In this document: one piece after another, positions 45,297 through 55,240 of the stretch
Numbering within the stretch: position 1 is the first letter of the stretch
How the letters are laid out: each line of letters begins with the position of its first letter
Origin: Sapria himalayana
Lineage: Eukaryota; Streptophyta; Magnoliopsida; Malpighiales; Rafflesiaceae
Length of the DNA stretch: 64,000 nt
Direction: 5' to 3'
Assembly: GCA_029783825.1 (NCBI GenBank)
Contig: JAREIK010000801.1
Location: forward strand, 9,436,891-9,500,890
The notes under the pieces: model-generated
What the model was told of the DNA's origin: nothing
What the model saw: only the letters and a program-made list of their open reading frames with translations
The model's database searches: none
Made by a program: the position numbers and the translations under genes

Positions 45297-45805
45297 CATA
45301 ATGCACATTGCATATTGAGACAAAGTAGTAGGACCATCCCTTGGCTATCATTGCTGGGTATTGTTTGGTCAAAGAGAAAAAACTTATCCTTTTTTTTTCT
45401 TTTGGAATTTATTGGGGAGCTTCTCCCAAGTTGTCTCCACATGTGAATTGATTTCTTGGCTCTAACCAGTCGTGTAAGTCAATAGAAAACCCCATTCTCT
45501 AGTTTTTTCATCAACCCATCAAACCCTAAAAAAATATATATATATATTTACAATCTTTCACCATATAATATCTTCTTTTCATCCCCTTGAAGTGATGCCC
45601 TTCTGCATGGAGTTGAGACTAAATAAAGATTATATTATATGTATCTTCTTCCTTGTATTATGGCTTGGACTTTGAATAAATGCCTCCTGATCAAACTACA
45701 CTGCATAAATATAATGTGTTATAGTATTCACACTTGAAAACGAAGCATTCAAGCCATGTCTTTCATAATGCACATTGCATATTGATTATTGAGACAAAGT
45801 AGTAG
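45297..45805 (+). repeat. Direct repeat pair in hAT-1 upstream region
   Basis: CATAATGCACATTGCATATTG followed by GAGACAAAGTAGTAG occurs at 45297-45331 and again at 45764-45805, where a 7-bp insertion ATTATT(G) separates the halves. The copies are about 470 bp apart. This indicates a small duplication inside hAT-1, between the transposase start and the AGP-like fragment. Confidence 0.75.
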
Positions 45806-45879
45806 TACAAAACCAAATGAATCTGACCTAGGTTAGCTCAAATCTATTGGATCGGATCGAAAGTTAAATGACTTACCAG

Positions 45880-46310
45880 TTACCACATCGTTCACGGCTT
45901 GTCCTGGAGAGGTTGCCCCTGTGGTCGGTCCAGGTGCCTTTACTGGTGGCGCCGACGGGCTATTCAACAGAGGCGATGGAGCCAAGGCCGGTGGAGCTGG
46001 TCATTGAGATCACTTTCTTGCTCGGAGCTGGTCCAGCTGGACTGCTGGAGTGAGAACCTCAGTTGGTGGAGATGCGAGAGGAGCCGGAGGGGTGACCGCT
46101 GGAGGGGTGGCTGCTGGAGGTGTGGTCGGAGGAGGAGTTGCCGGAGGAGGAGTTGCCGGAGGAGGAGTTGCCGGAGGAGGAGTTGCCGGTGGAGGTGTTG
46201 TAGGGGGAGGAGTGGCCGGTGGAGGCGTGGCCCGTGGGTGCTGGCTGGTGGTGGAGCTGATCCAGGAGGAGGACTGGAGGAGGCGAGGCAGGAGGCGCAA
46301 AGTTTAGGTA
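45880..46310 (-). pseudogene. Captured arabinogalactan-protein-like gene fragment
   Basis: A GC-rich island inside AT-rich hAT-1. On the minus strand, frames give SPPPGSAPPPAS, then a run of ATPPP/TTPPP units (about 46240-46090). PAGPAPSKK follows, and after a frameshift PALAPSPLLNSP, SAPPVKAPGP, TTGATSPGQAVNDVV, closed by a good splice donor ACTG|GTAAGT near 45885. Pro/Ala/Thr/Ser-rich runs, a short Lys stretch and a less repetitive acidic C-terminus are the plan of (lysine-rich) arabinogalactan proteins, secreted cell-wall glycoproteins. No signal peptide is visible and at least two frameshifts separate the parts. It therefore looks like an exon fragment picked up by the transposon. A de novo minisatellite is less likely, given the non-repetitive C-terminal part and donor. 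Confidence 0.65.
46090..46240 (+). repeat. 15-bp minisatellite GGAGTTGCCGGAGGA
   Basis: About seven to nine units, four of them perfect in a row (46134-46195), flanked by variants (GGGGTGGCTGCTGGA, GGAGTGGCCGGTGGA). On the minus strand they encode the ATPPP repeats of the AGP-like fragment. The overlapping plus-strand Gly/Arg frames are artefacts. Confidence 0.85.
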
Positions 46311-46389
46311 GGTTAAGAAACTTTTTCCTTATATATTTTTCTATGTTATTAAAAAAATAAAAAATGATTAATTTTTTTTAAAATATTAA

Positions 46390-46585
46390 TTTATTAATTT
46401 TATTTAAACAGGTAAACAGGTTATAAACGGGTTAGCACGTCTCACCCAAACACGACCCATTTATTAAATGTGTTAATTGGGTTGACCCGTTTATCACCCA
46501 AACCCATTTAGGTCTCACCCAAACCCGTTTAATCAACGATTAATCGTGTCGGTTAATCGTGTCGTGTTGAATTTTGACAGGCCTA
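46390..46585. repeat. Right subterminal repeats of hAT-1
   Basis: AAACGGGTTAGCACGTC, GACCCGTTTATCACCCAAAC, GTTTAATC and TTAATCGTGTCG repeats up to the terminal TGACAGGCCTA. Matches the left end of hAT-1N in reverse complement. Confidence 0.8.
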
Positions 46586-48572
46586 ATTTCATCATTCAAA
46601 AGAGTAATTTGCTGATCCTTTTTTTTCATTTCTACCTCCATAACTATAATACGTTCATTTGTTTCCATTACTTGCTGCTCGACTGCCTCATCAACCACTA
46701 TTGTGACAAAGAAACTAGAAGCATGATTGCTAGAACAAAAAAAACCACTCCCTTCGAGTCGATGTCATACACTCACTACTTCTTCTGACCTTTTATGGTA
46801 TCCAAATAGATAGAATCATAGTCAATTGGTTGAAGATCCATTGAACCCTCAACTAGCTGAAAAGCAGCTGCCACACATTATTCCATGAGGTCCTATGATA
46901 AATTAAAAAATAAATTACTAGTGCAAGATATAAGTAAATTAAATCTAATATTTTTCATTTCACACTTAACTTTCAACATTTACTGTAGTAGTCAAATAGT
47001 TTATTAATATAAGAGATACTTACAACAATTATCTAAAACTTATTGTCAACAAACTAACCATTTTCTTTCTTCACATGCATCTTTCTGAAGATCTCATTAA
47101 AATTGAGATCTCAACCAAATTCTCCAGCCTAAAGTATGAATTTATTAAGTCAAAAAAGAACTTATGTTATAAATTAGAGGAATATATTATTTAAAATTTG
47201 TATGGCTTAATAACTAATAGAAACGTGTTATCTAATATTTTAACTTATTTTAAAAAATGACAAGGAAATAAAATTTTTAGCCAAAATTATAAAACCATGC
47301 AAAGGTTTGAATTTTTTGGACTAACTAGGCCAACTGCTAAATATTTAAATGTTTTAGAGTTAAAAATATTACCAAATTTTGAGTATGCTCCATGGCCGAC
47401 TTTGACACTCCAGTGTGGCAAGGGATGCTTGTACCTAGTCCAGCTACCTCAATCCTTCGGTTCTTGCTGGCTATCTCTTATTTTTTCTTCACTTCTAGCT
47501 CCTCCCAATACTTAAACCACTCATCCTTAGGTATAAAATCAGGCCTATCTTTTATAATCTTCAATTTATGGACAAAGTATGAGTACCATTCGACAGCTTT
47601 TCTCTCCCATAATGTCTTTATTTGTCCATTAAATCGGGGTACCCATGAATACTGATATTATATATAAAAGAAATACAAAAAAAGAGTATTAATAACAAGG
47701 ACATCATTCTTTTATGCTTGAATAGTAATCAACTTAATAGTTGAACTAATTATATAATTAATTTGCAATGCTTTTATTTCTTTGTTTATACCTGAAAGTC
47801 ATCAAAGTTAGTTTTTTAGTCGATTTAGAAACTTTCTTCCATGAGAATACTTTGGAATCACCCATTTTCTTGAAAGACTTTATAATAATAGCCGAACACT
47901 TGTGAGATGGAAAAAAACTATAAAAATAAACATAAAACATTAAAAACAAGCAATTCATACCTATATATAAAAACAAAATCACTAACAAGGACATCAGATT
48001 TTTTATTATAGTAATATGTGCATATATGTTATAACTCCTATCCACAATTTCTATTATTAACTTAGCACTCAATGCCTGTAGAGGAATTAACAACAGATGA
48101 TATCGATGGTGCTATAAAAGGGGGAACAACATTTGATGATGTAGAATGTGGTGTAGATGATGGTGATGGATCAAAAGTGCATGGAGGAAGGACAATAGGT
48201 GGTGGCCTTATATCTGATAAGAGTTATGATGTAGGTGTAAATGATGGTGATGGTGATAGTGATGGTGATATCAGAATAGGGTGGGTATGAGATGGTACTA
48301 ATAGTACAACAAGATGTAAAATACTAGATGAATCTCATTTATGTCTACATCCGCATCCACCATCTCATCCACCTCCACCATGTCCACGTCCATTATGCAC
48401 CATCTATTATACAAAAAGTAAATACATATAACATATAATAGAGATATAATGAATATATAAATTAATATTGTATGATGAACAACCATGCATGAAAGAATAA
48501 CACACACCAATGGATTGAAACAAAATATATAAAGTCTTTGAAACTATAATATTCTAATACAATTATAAAAGT

Positions 48573-51500
48573 TTAATTATCAGTATCATTATCATCCTTT
48601 AATTGATCTTCTGACATTTCATCTGATTCTGATGGAAGTTCCAGCTCATATTCAGATTGAACATGATCATCTTTAATTTCTATTAGGCCACCATTTAGAT
48701 CACATAAGTTTTTTGGATCTTCATCTACATACAAATGCTCGATATTATTTATGTCATCTTCTTGACATGCCAGTACAATAGCTAAGTTTTCACTGCTTTG
48801 TTGAGATGTTGGTACTTTAATATTTGATCGAGCTTTGATTTTACAAATGACCCACCAGTCACTCTTATCACAAGATAAACTTGGATATGTATAATAATAT
48901 AGTTTAGTGGCTTGAACTGCCATAATAAATGACTCATATTGATTAAATCTATGTTTATGGTAACATCCACTAGCTTATAATCTGAATGAATCTTTATACT
49001 CACATTTCATGTAGGATCAAGCCACTCTTATTTTAATAATACAATCATATTATTTTTGAGTTTAGTATACTCCAAATCAACAACTTCAGCTAGTTGACCA
49101 TAATAATCACTCTCATCTACACTATAATTTAAGCCTTTAATGCATACTCCATTGCTCATAGTTGATTTAAAAGAACCATGCCTATTATGTGAAATTTATA
49201 TCAATTATAAAATACTCAGGATAGGTAGTCACATATCTAAATAGGTCTTCACTTAGATTCTATATGAATGTTTTGGAATCTCCATTTGAAGGATCATTTC
49301 TCTATTGCATATTTTCATCAAATGATGTTAAAAAATGTAAGATATTAATAAATCAAATTATTCAAAAAATTAAGGCTTAATAATTCTCACATAGTTCTTG
49401 AACTAATTCAAAAATTCAATTTCTAGCATAGAATCAACCTCATGGGTGGGAATGATTGGTTGTCTATGTTTTAACTGATCAACATAAATACTACCCAAAT
49501 ATAAATAGAGGGACAACAATGGATATCAATTTTTAATTATTCCTATTCAGGACAAAATGATCTTATGATTATACTTGCAACCATTTTGGGTATACATACT
49601 CAATATATGGTGTAACCTCCTCATAATTAACTAAAATGTAACTCTAGTTTGCTTTGTACGTTGCATCTATCATGCATCTTTTCTTTGCTCTTCCAAATGC
49701 TTTTCCAGGGTGCTTGAAGATAGATAGCTTGTCATCATATTCATCTTCTACTAGCACATTATCATTATCATTCCAAGGCACATTTTTATGTTTTTTATTG
49801 ATATGGTCCTCAAAATAACAAGGACAAAAAGATAATGCTTCTTCTACTAAATATATATTGCAAATTGAACCTTCAACTTTTGCTTTGTTTCTAACATTCA
49901 ATTTCAACTAATGACGTTACCTACAACCATTATGTCAAGTTTCAATTAAATCAAATGACAATATTAATTTATGCTTAAAATAATATAACACATCTACTTA
50001 TATGTATTTACCTCTCAAAAGGATATATCCACCTGTATTGCATTGACTCAGTTATCCTTGTTTCATTAGTCAAATGGACCAACACATACTCCATTGAGTC
50101 AAAAAAAGCTCAGTTGGAATATCCATTCAAGCTTACAAAGAACGAGAGGTATGTCATTCTCCAGTCTCACTATGTCATCTATTTTGATTGTGGTTGCGGT
50201 TAGCCCTTTGAAAAATAAACTAAGTTCTGTAAGGACCTTCCAAACATTTAGGCGAAGTATTTCATGAAAAGTAATTGGTATTTATCTCTGCATAAATACA
50301 TGATAGTCATGAAGACTTTTCATTTCAAATAGCTTCATATTCTTCATATCCACACATCTACTCATATTTGACCCATATCCATCAGGGAATTTCAAATTGT
50401 TAACCCATTTACATAATGTCTGTCTTGCTTTTTTATCAAGAGTATAACAAATATTAGAGTATTTTTCTATAGCATCATTCCATTTCAATTCAGGATGCTG
50501 ACAATAATCATTCAACTTTTGTCTTGATATAAAAGTGTCCTTTGTTTTCTCATCTATATTCAGGATAATGTTGAAAAGATTATCAAACACATTTTTTAAA
50601 TATGCATTACATCCAAGTTATGATGAATTAAATTGGACCTCCAATAGGGCAAGTCCCAAAAATACTATGTTTCCTACAGCCACGTGTTTTGCATATTGGT
50701 CCATTAGTTCTAGTAACATCCATTTTAGTTACCTTCTTAGACCCAAACTTTGAATCACTATTAAGATATCATCTCTTGAATGAATAGCTGGTGGAACTAT
50801 CATCACTATTTTTTTTTGAAATGCAGTTCTATTTCTATGGAATGAATGATTTGTAGGTAGAAACTTATGGTGGTTATCAAACCACAACTGCTTACCATTA
50901 AATTTGAAAGTAAAATCATCAGACTTGTCCATGCAAAAAGGGCATGCTAATCATTCTAAAGTACTCTAACTAGGCTACATTGAATATGCAGGAAAATCAC
51001 TTATCGTTCACATAAGGACCAGTCGCATCATGAAATTTTGCTTTTTTGAGATGTCATATGTATGCATGCCAACATCCCAGAAATAATTCAGCTCTACTTT
51101 AATAGGTTGTAAAAAAACAATCTTCATATACAACAATGAAGGCAAAATGCAAGGTATCACTATAATTGGCCATGTTGTCCATATTGGCTAAATGGCTGAA
51201 AACTAATTAGTGTAGAGACCCAATCTTACATTTAAACTTTTAGTAACAAAATCTTGATGTATCTAATTAAAATTCTTCCAAGCAAGTAAATCTGATGAAT
51301 GTTACATCACTCATTGTTCAATCTTATGCTAAAAATGTCACCTCATATAATGTGCGATAGCATTTGATGCATATAATTTCTGCAATCGAGGAATTAAAGA
51401 GAAGTAATACATCTTATTAAATATAACTTTCATCTTCTGTCACTTTTATGCAACATGAGGAGTCTTCTTAAACTAATGATGATCACAATACTTATAGCTC

Positions 51501-52207
51501 ATTAAGTCACTATCATCACCCCAATATAACGCACATCCATTGAAACAATAATCAAGCTTTTCCACTAGTTGACCCATACAATGTAGTAACTTCTTAGTAC
51601 TGTAAAAGTTGTTAGTGACCAAATTATTATTCAGAACAATCTCTTTCATCAGTTCTGTCACCTGATCAAATAATTTTTCAGACATATGATTTTTTGACTT
51701 CATACTCATAAGTCGAATCACAAGTGACAATTATGAATGTATTTTACAACTAGGTCACAACTCATTATCTACAGCTTTAAGCATATCATAAAATTTATGA
51801 GCTTCTGTATTAAATGGTTCATCCATGTCATCCATATTGAAGTCAGTACCAGTAGCTTCCATGACCATTTTATGGTATGTGTTTGATGGTTCTTCACTGC
51901 ATACATAGGATTCACAACCCTCATTTTGGTCACTGTCCACAGCCATTGTACTTTCCCCTTGATAAATTCAAACAAAATAATTTAGTATAAAGCCATATTT
52001 AGCCACATGGTATCTAATAGTGTTTACATCAAGAAAAGACATATTCTGACACTTGTGGTTATTACATGGACACTTAATTTTATCTCCGTCTATCCATCTC
52101 GATTGAGTACAGAAAAATTTGATGAAAGTTTCTAGCCCATTCAAAAAATTTTGATTCAGATTTTCATTCACAAACCTTTTGTATATCCATTGATGATCTA
52201 AACTCAT
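48573..52207 (-). pseudogene. TNP2-like transposase of CACTA-5, disrupted
   Basis: Starts at ATG 52207: MSLDHQWIYKRFVNENLNQN, then a transposase-associated domain with KCPCNNHKCQNMSFLDVNT. An acidic linker follows (51946-51755, GTDFNMDDMDEPFNTEAHKF). The core is at 51730-51473 (FYSTKKLLHCMGQLVEKL, WGDDSDLMS), then decayed sequence to 50932-50729 (LWFDNHHKFLPTNHSF). 50590-50282 has FDNLFNIILNIDEKTKD, RQTLCKWVNNLKFPDGYG and CVDMKNMKLFEMKS. 49907-49644 is DUF4218-like (EGSICNIYLVEEALSFC). DUF4216 and an acidic tail occupy 49003-48573 (KSDWWVICKIKARSNIKV, DEMSEDQLKDDNDTDN). Frames are broken by more than ten stops or shifts. Order and strand match the second gene downstream. Confidence 0.82.
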
Positions 52208-52926
52208 TTTGTACTTTTATATTTGCAAATAATTATGCTCAATCATATAATTTAGTCATTCAAACTATGATTTTAAGTTTTTTTTTAATTAATTTCTATT
52301 AATTCATTTTAATTATTACATGTCTTCCTTATCACTCTATATATTAATTTCAAAGGTAAGAATCTATCCCATTTAAGAATGCGTCATCTATATCCCACAA
52401 TAATACATGTTTATCCACACATATATAGAAATTTTAGTAGCATTTCACCCTAATCTTCGGATGCATGATATTGAATATACATATATGCACTTGAAGAATG
52501 AGAGGGATAAATAATATTGAATAATCCTTTTATTCATTATATATATGCCTTTCACTTTAATTTTTTAATGATTCTTTAGTCAAAAAAATGAAAAACTAAT
52601 TTTAAATTTTTATTTTTCTAATCTTATTAACTAAGTAATCTTTTACTTTAATTTTCTAATCTTATACTTTAATTTTTTTCCTTTTATAATCTTATTAACT
52701 AATTTTTAAAATTTTTAATGTTTTTTTGGTAAATTAGGATCTGTTGCAGAGAATTTGCATATAATATTTTTGTATAGATATCTAAGAGGTAATTTGATTT
52801 TCAAGCATTAATTATTCTACGACATTTTATTTTTGTATATAACATTAAATATGAATTAACTATCTAAGACTAATATTTTTGCACATAATTTCATTTTCAT
52901 GTTCTGCAATTGCCCTAAAACAAATG

Positions 52927-53476
52927 TATTAGGAAATTTTGCTTGCAAAGTTTATAATTTTAGAAATTTAGAAGAAGAAGAAAACAATAAACGATATATC
53001 CACTACCATAGTGTGTGTGTGTGTGTCAAACCACAACAGTAACTTATAAAATAACGTGGTTCACTATTCGTTAAGCATAACTAGTAACATCCACTAGAAA
53101 AATGCTTATGCGTTTATAGATTATAACCAAACTTAGTATCTTACAGAAGCAATAATCGGAAAGAAAATCATACATAGAAGAGAAACAAAAAATAGTTCCA
53201 TAGAAAAATGGCAGCAACCAAAAACAAAACAAAAAAAATAATTATTTTAACTATTTTTTGGTATTCAATAAAGGAGCAGGTCGGATCACTTGGATGGACC
53301 GGGTTACCAAAATTTTCTTCAGCCCGTTGACCGAGCAATAGGACCCCCATTATTGTATTATTGCTATATTCCCAATCTCTCAAAATTTTTTTCCTACACT
53401 ATCATTAAAAAAAATATTGAAACAGAAAATATTTTAGTTATACAAAGCTATTTATCAAAACAAACTATATACAACA
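52927..53476 (-). mobile_element. Solo LTR (family X), nested in CACTA-5
   Basis: On the minus strand it begins TGTTGTATATAGTTTGTTTT at 53476 and runs 550 bp to ..GCAAAATTTCCTAATA at 52927. The flanking duplication AAATG is perfect (52922-52926 and 53477-53481). Its sequence matches the unit at 62738-63297 along the whole length, including AATAATGGGGGTCC, AAGAAAATTTTGG, CCCGGTCCATCCAAGTGAT and TTGGTTGCTGCCATTTTT. No internal retrotransposon genes. A 71-codon minus-strand frame inside (53383-53168) is LTR sequence, not a gene. Confidence 0.82.
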
Positions 53477-54189
53477 AAATGTATTATGCCTGTAATACAT
53501 GGTAGATATATTACTTTAAAAAAACATTTGTAAATTGTTTTGTTATTACTTGATATATTATTGTTAACTATTTCTTGGATCTTTGATTTCTTGTTGCTTA
53601 ACTTACTAGTAATTGAACATAATTTTTCAATTAACCTATGGTGGTTATTTGCGGGAATGAAGCTCTGATTCAGATGTTCAAGTTTAATTTTGATTGAAAG
53701 TACATAGTTAAATACCTACATCTATGTTCTAGGGCCATTTGAGTTTGCCATTAAGGACCAAATTTTTTACCACCATACCTTATTTAGTTTAGATAATAAT
53801 ACTGAATGAAACATAGAATAACTTAAATTTATACTATTAATTAAAAAAATGACTTACAAATGAAAATGCAAAGATAAAATATTGTAAATATCTAAGCAAT
53901 GCATTTGCAAAATCTACATGAAAAAATAGAGCTTTTATTAGCAAATTGAAGAAGGAACAATTTAGGTTACTTGTCCATTATATATAAAATTTAAGATTCA
54001 AATAGACTAGGGGTAGTTTGAGTTATAAACCATTATAGTGCTGAAACTAGAACTAAAAAAAAAGAAAGAAAGTCTATGTTTGTAGGACTAAGCTTCTCAC
54101 TTCTCAATGAAGATTAAAGATCTAAATTTCAATCATTTTCCCTCATACTAGCAACCAGAAAATTAAGGACAAAAAAAACATATATCATT

Positions 54190-54705
54190 ACAGATTTGGA
54201 CTAATTATAAATATAAATAATTACCAACATAAAATTAATATATTTTGTGAAAAATTTACAATCAAAAGACACATTGCTAAAGAAAAACTGACTAAGACAA
54301 GATGCATTTAAATAGATTTGAAAACATTTCAATAAAAACATAAAAGGTTTAAGAAAAGAAATGATCAGTTTTGAAAGAAGGAATTAATAAAACTTATCAA
54401 AAAAATATTAAACTAGAAAACATGGATGTGATATAGCCTGCAATTACAAATTCCTAGTATTATAGATATGGATTGATTATAGATTTGAACAATTACAAAC
54501 ATGAACAATAATAGATTTTGCGCAAAATTGCAATCAAAAGGCAGCTTGCTAAAGAAAACTGAATGAGATAAGAAGCATGTAAATATATCTTCCAAAATTT
54601 CAATTAAAATAGAAAAGGCTAAAGAAAAGAAAGGGTTCGTTATGATAGAAGGCATTATATAAATATATCATAGAAAGTATTAAACTAGAAAACATAAATG
54701 TGAAG
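54190..54705 (+). repeat. Diverged tandem duplication, period 272 bp
   Basis: The segment ending TATTAAACTAGAAAACATGG at 54406 is repeated with TATTAAACTAGAAAACATAA at 54678. Shared anchors include AATCAAAAG, CTTGCTAAAGAAAACTGA, TTTCAATTAAAA, AAAGAAAAGAAA and ATGTGA. Identity is roughly 75-80% by eye. Confidence 0.75.
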
Positions 54706-54994
54706 CACGATCATACAAGAGCAAAGGAAGTATAAATATAACTGAAAGGAGTAAGAAAGTAATTAATATAGTGTTCATAACTAGTAGAAATTAAAAGGGG
54801 AAAAGGTTAATTTCTAGAATTTATATCAAAAGGAAATATAGGCAAAGAGATGAGAGTAAAATAGAAACTCCATATTATAGCATACGATACTCATAATAAA
54901 ACAATAAGAATTAAGTAAAACTAGTTGACTACAAAGTGTTAATCATCTGTTATAATTTCAAGCTAAACTAGCATTCAATCTATACACTCTTACT

Positions 54995-55240
54995 TTTAAC
55001 AACAATAGTGTTAATCATCTATGCGTGAGTGTATATTTTCAAAAAAAAAATCAGAAGAATTTACCTTAGTCTTTTAATTTGGCATACTCTCACTCAAGTA
55101 GTCTTCATACATGATTAACACTATTGTTATTTATTTGGCTTAAAAATCAGAAGGATTTACCTTGATCTATGTGTGAGTGTGTGTATTTGTTTGGCTTATT
55201 CAATCTACACACTCTCACTCAAGTAGTCTTCAATTTTTCT
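54995..55240. repeat. Interleaved direct and inverted repeats
   Basis: Direct repeats: CTCTCACTCAAGTAGTCTTCA near 55087 and 55212, and AATCAGAAGRATTTACCTT near 55049 and 55146. Inverted pair: AACAATAGTGTTAATCAT near 55001 against ATGATTAACACTATTGTT near 55111. The block looks like a partial duplication with a small inversion. Confidence 0.65.

Larger units (their letters stand above)
42021..46585 (-). mobile_element. hAT-1: near-intact hAT element with 8-bp TSD
   Basis: The left terminus TAGGGGTGTCAAACGAGTTG is at 42021; the right terminus ends TTGACAGGCCTA at 46585 (complement TAGGCCTGTCAA). The target duplication ATTTCATC is perfect, at 42013-42020 and 46586-46593. Both ends hold arrays of AAACGGGT/ACCCGTTT and ACACGAC words (42040-42310 and 46400-46570). 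It contains a three-exon transposase on the minus strand and a GC-rich arabinogalactan-protein-like fragment upstream of it. It is inserted in the coiled-coil exon of the second CACTA-5 gene. At 4565 bp with a 695-codon transposase, it has the size of an autonomous Ac-type element. Confidence 0.95.
41813..48410 (-). pseudogene. Second CACTA-5 gene (En/Spm 'Transposase_24'-type), interrupted by hAT-1
   Basis: From about 48410 downward: a Gly/Arg-rich then Ser/Pro-rich N-terminus (GRGHGGGG; SPSLSPSPSFTPTS; FDPSPSSTPHSTSSN). At 47880-47800 is IIKSFKKMGDSKVFSWKKVSKST. At 47655-47390 is YSWVPRFNGQIKTLWERKAV, DRPDFIPKDEWFKYWEELEV, a stop, then SKNRRIEVAGLGTSIPCHTG. At 47130-47040 is AGEFG*DLNFNEIFRKMHVK. 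A coiled coil follows at 46700-46590 (MEVEMKKKDQQITLLNDE). hAT-1 then interrupts the frame, which resumes at 42020 with IQQIKEVNYEMK and ends GEPTTNPSVNYEDDDLGLDD at the TAG 41815-41813. At least four stops. Confidence 0.75.

Noticed and set aside
45899..46360. Plus-strand Arg/Gly/Trp-rich frames of 153 and 85 codons
   Set aside because: They are opposite-strand shadows of the 15-bp minisatellite; the minus strand gives the sensible AGP-like reading.
48072..48290. Plus-strand Gly/Asp-rich 72-codon frame
   Set aside because: Antisense of the Ser/Pro-rich N-terminus of the second CACTA-5 gene and of a GATGGT-type repeat.
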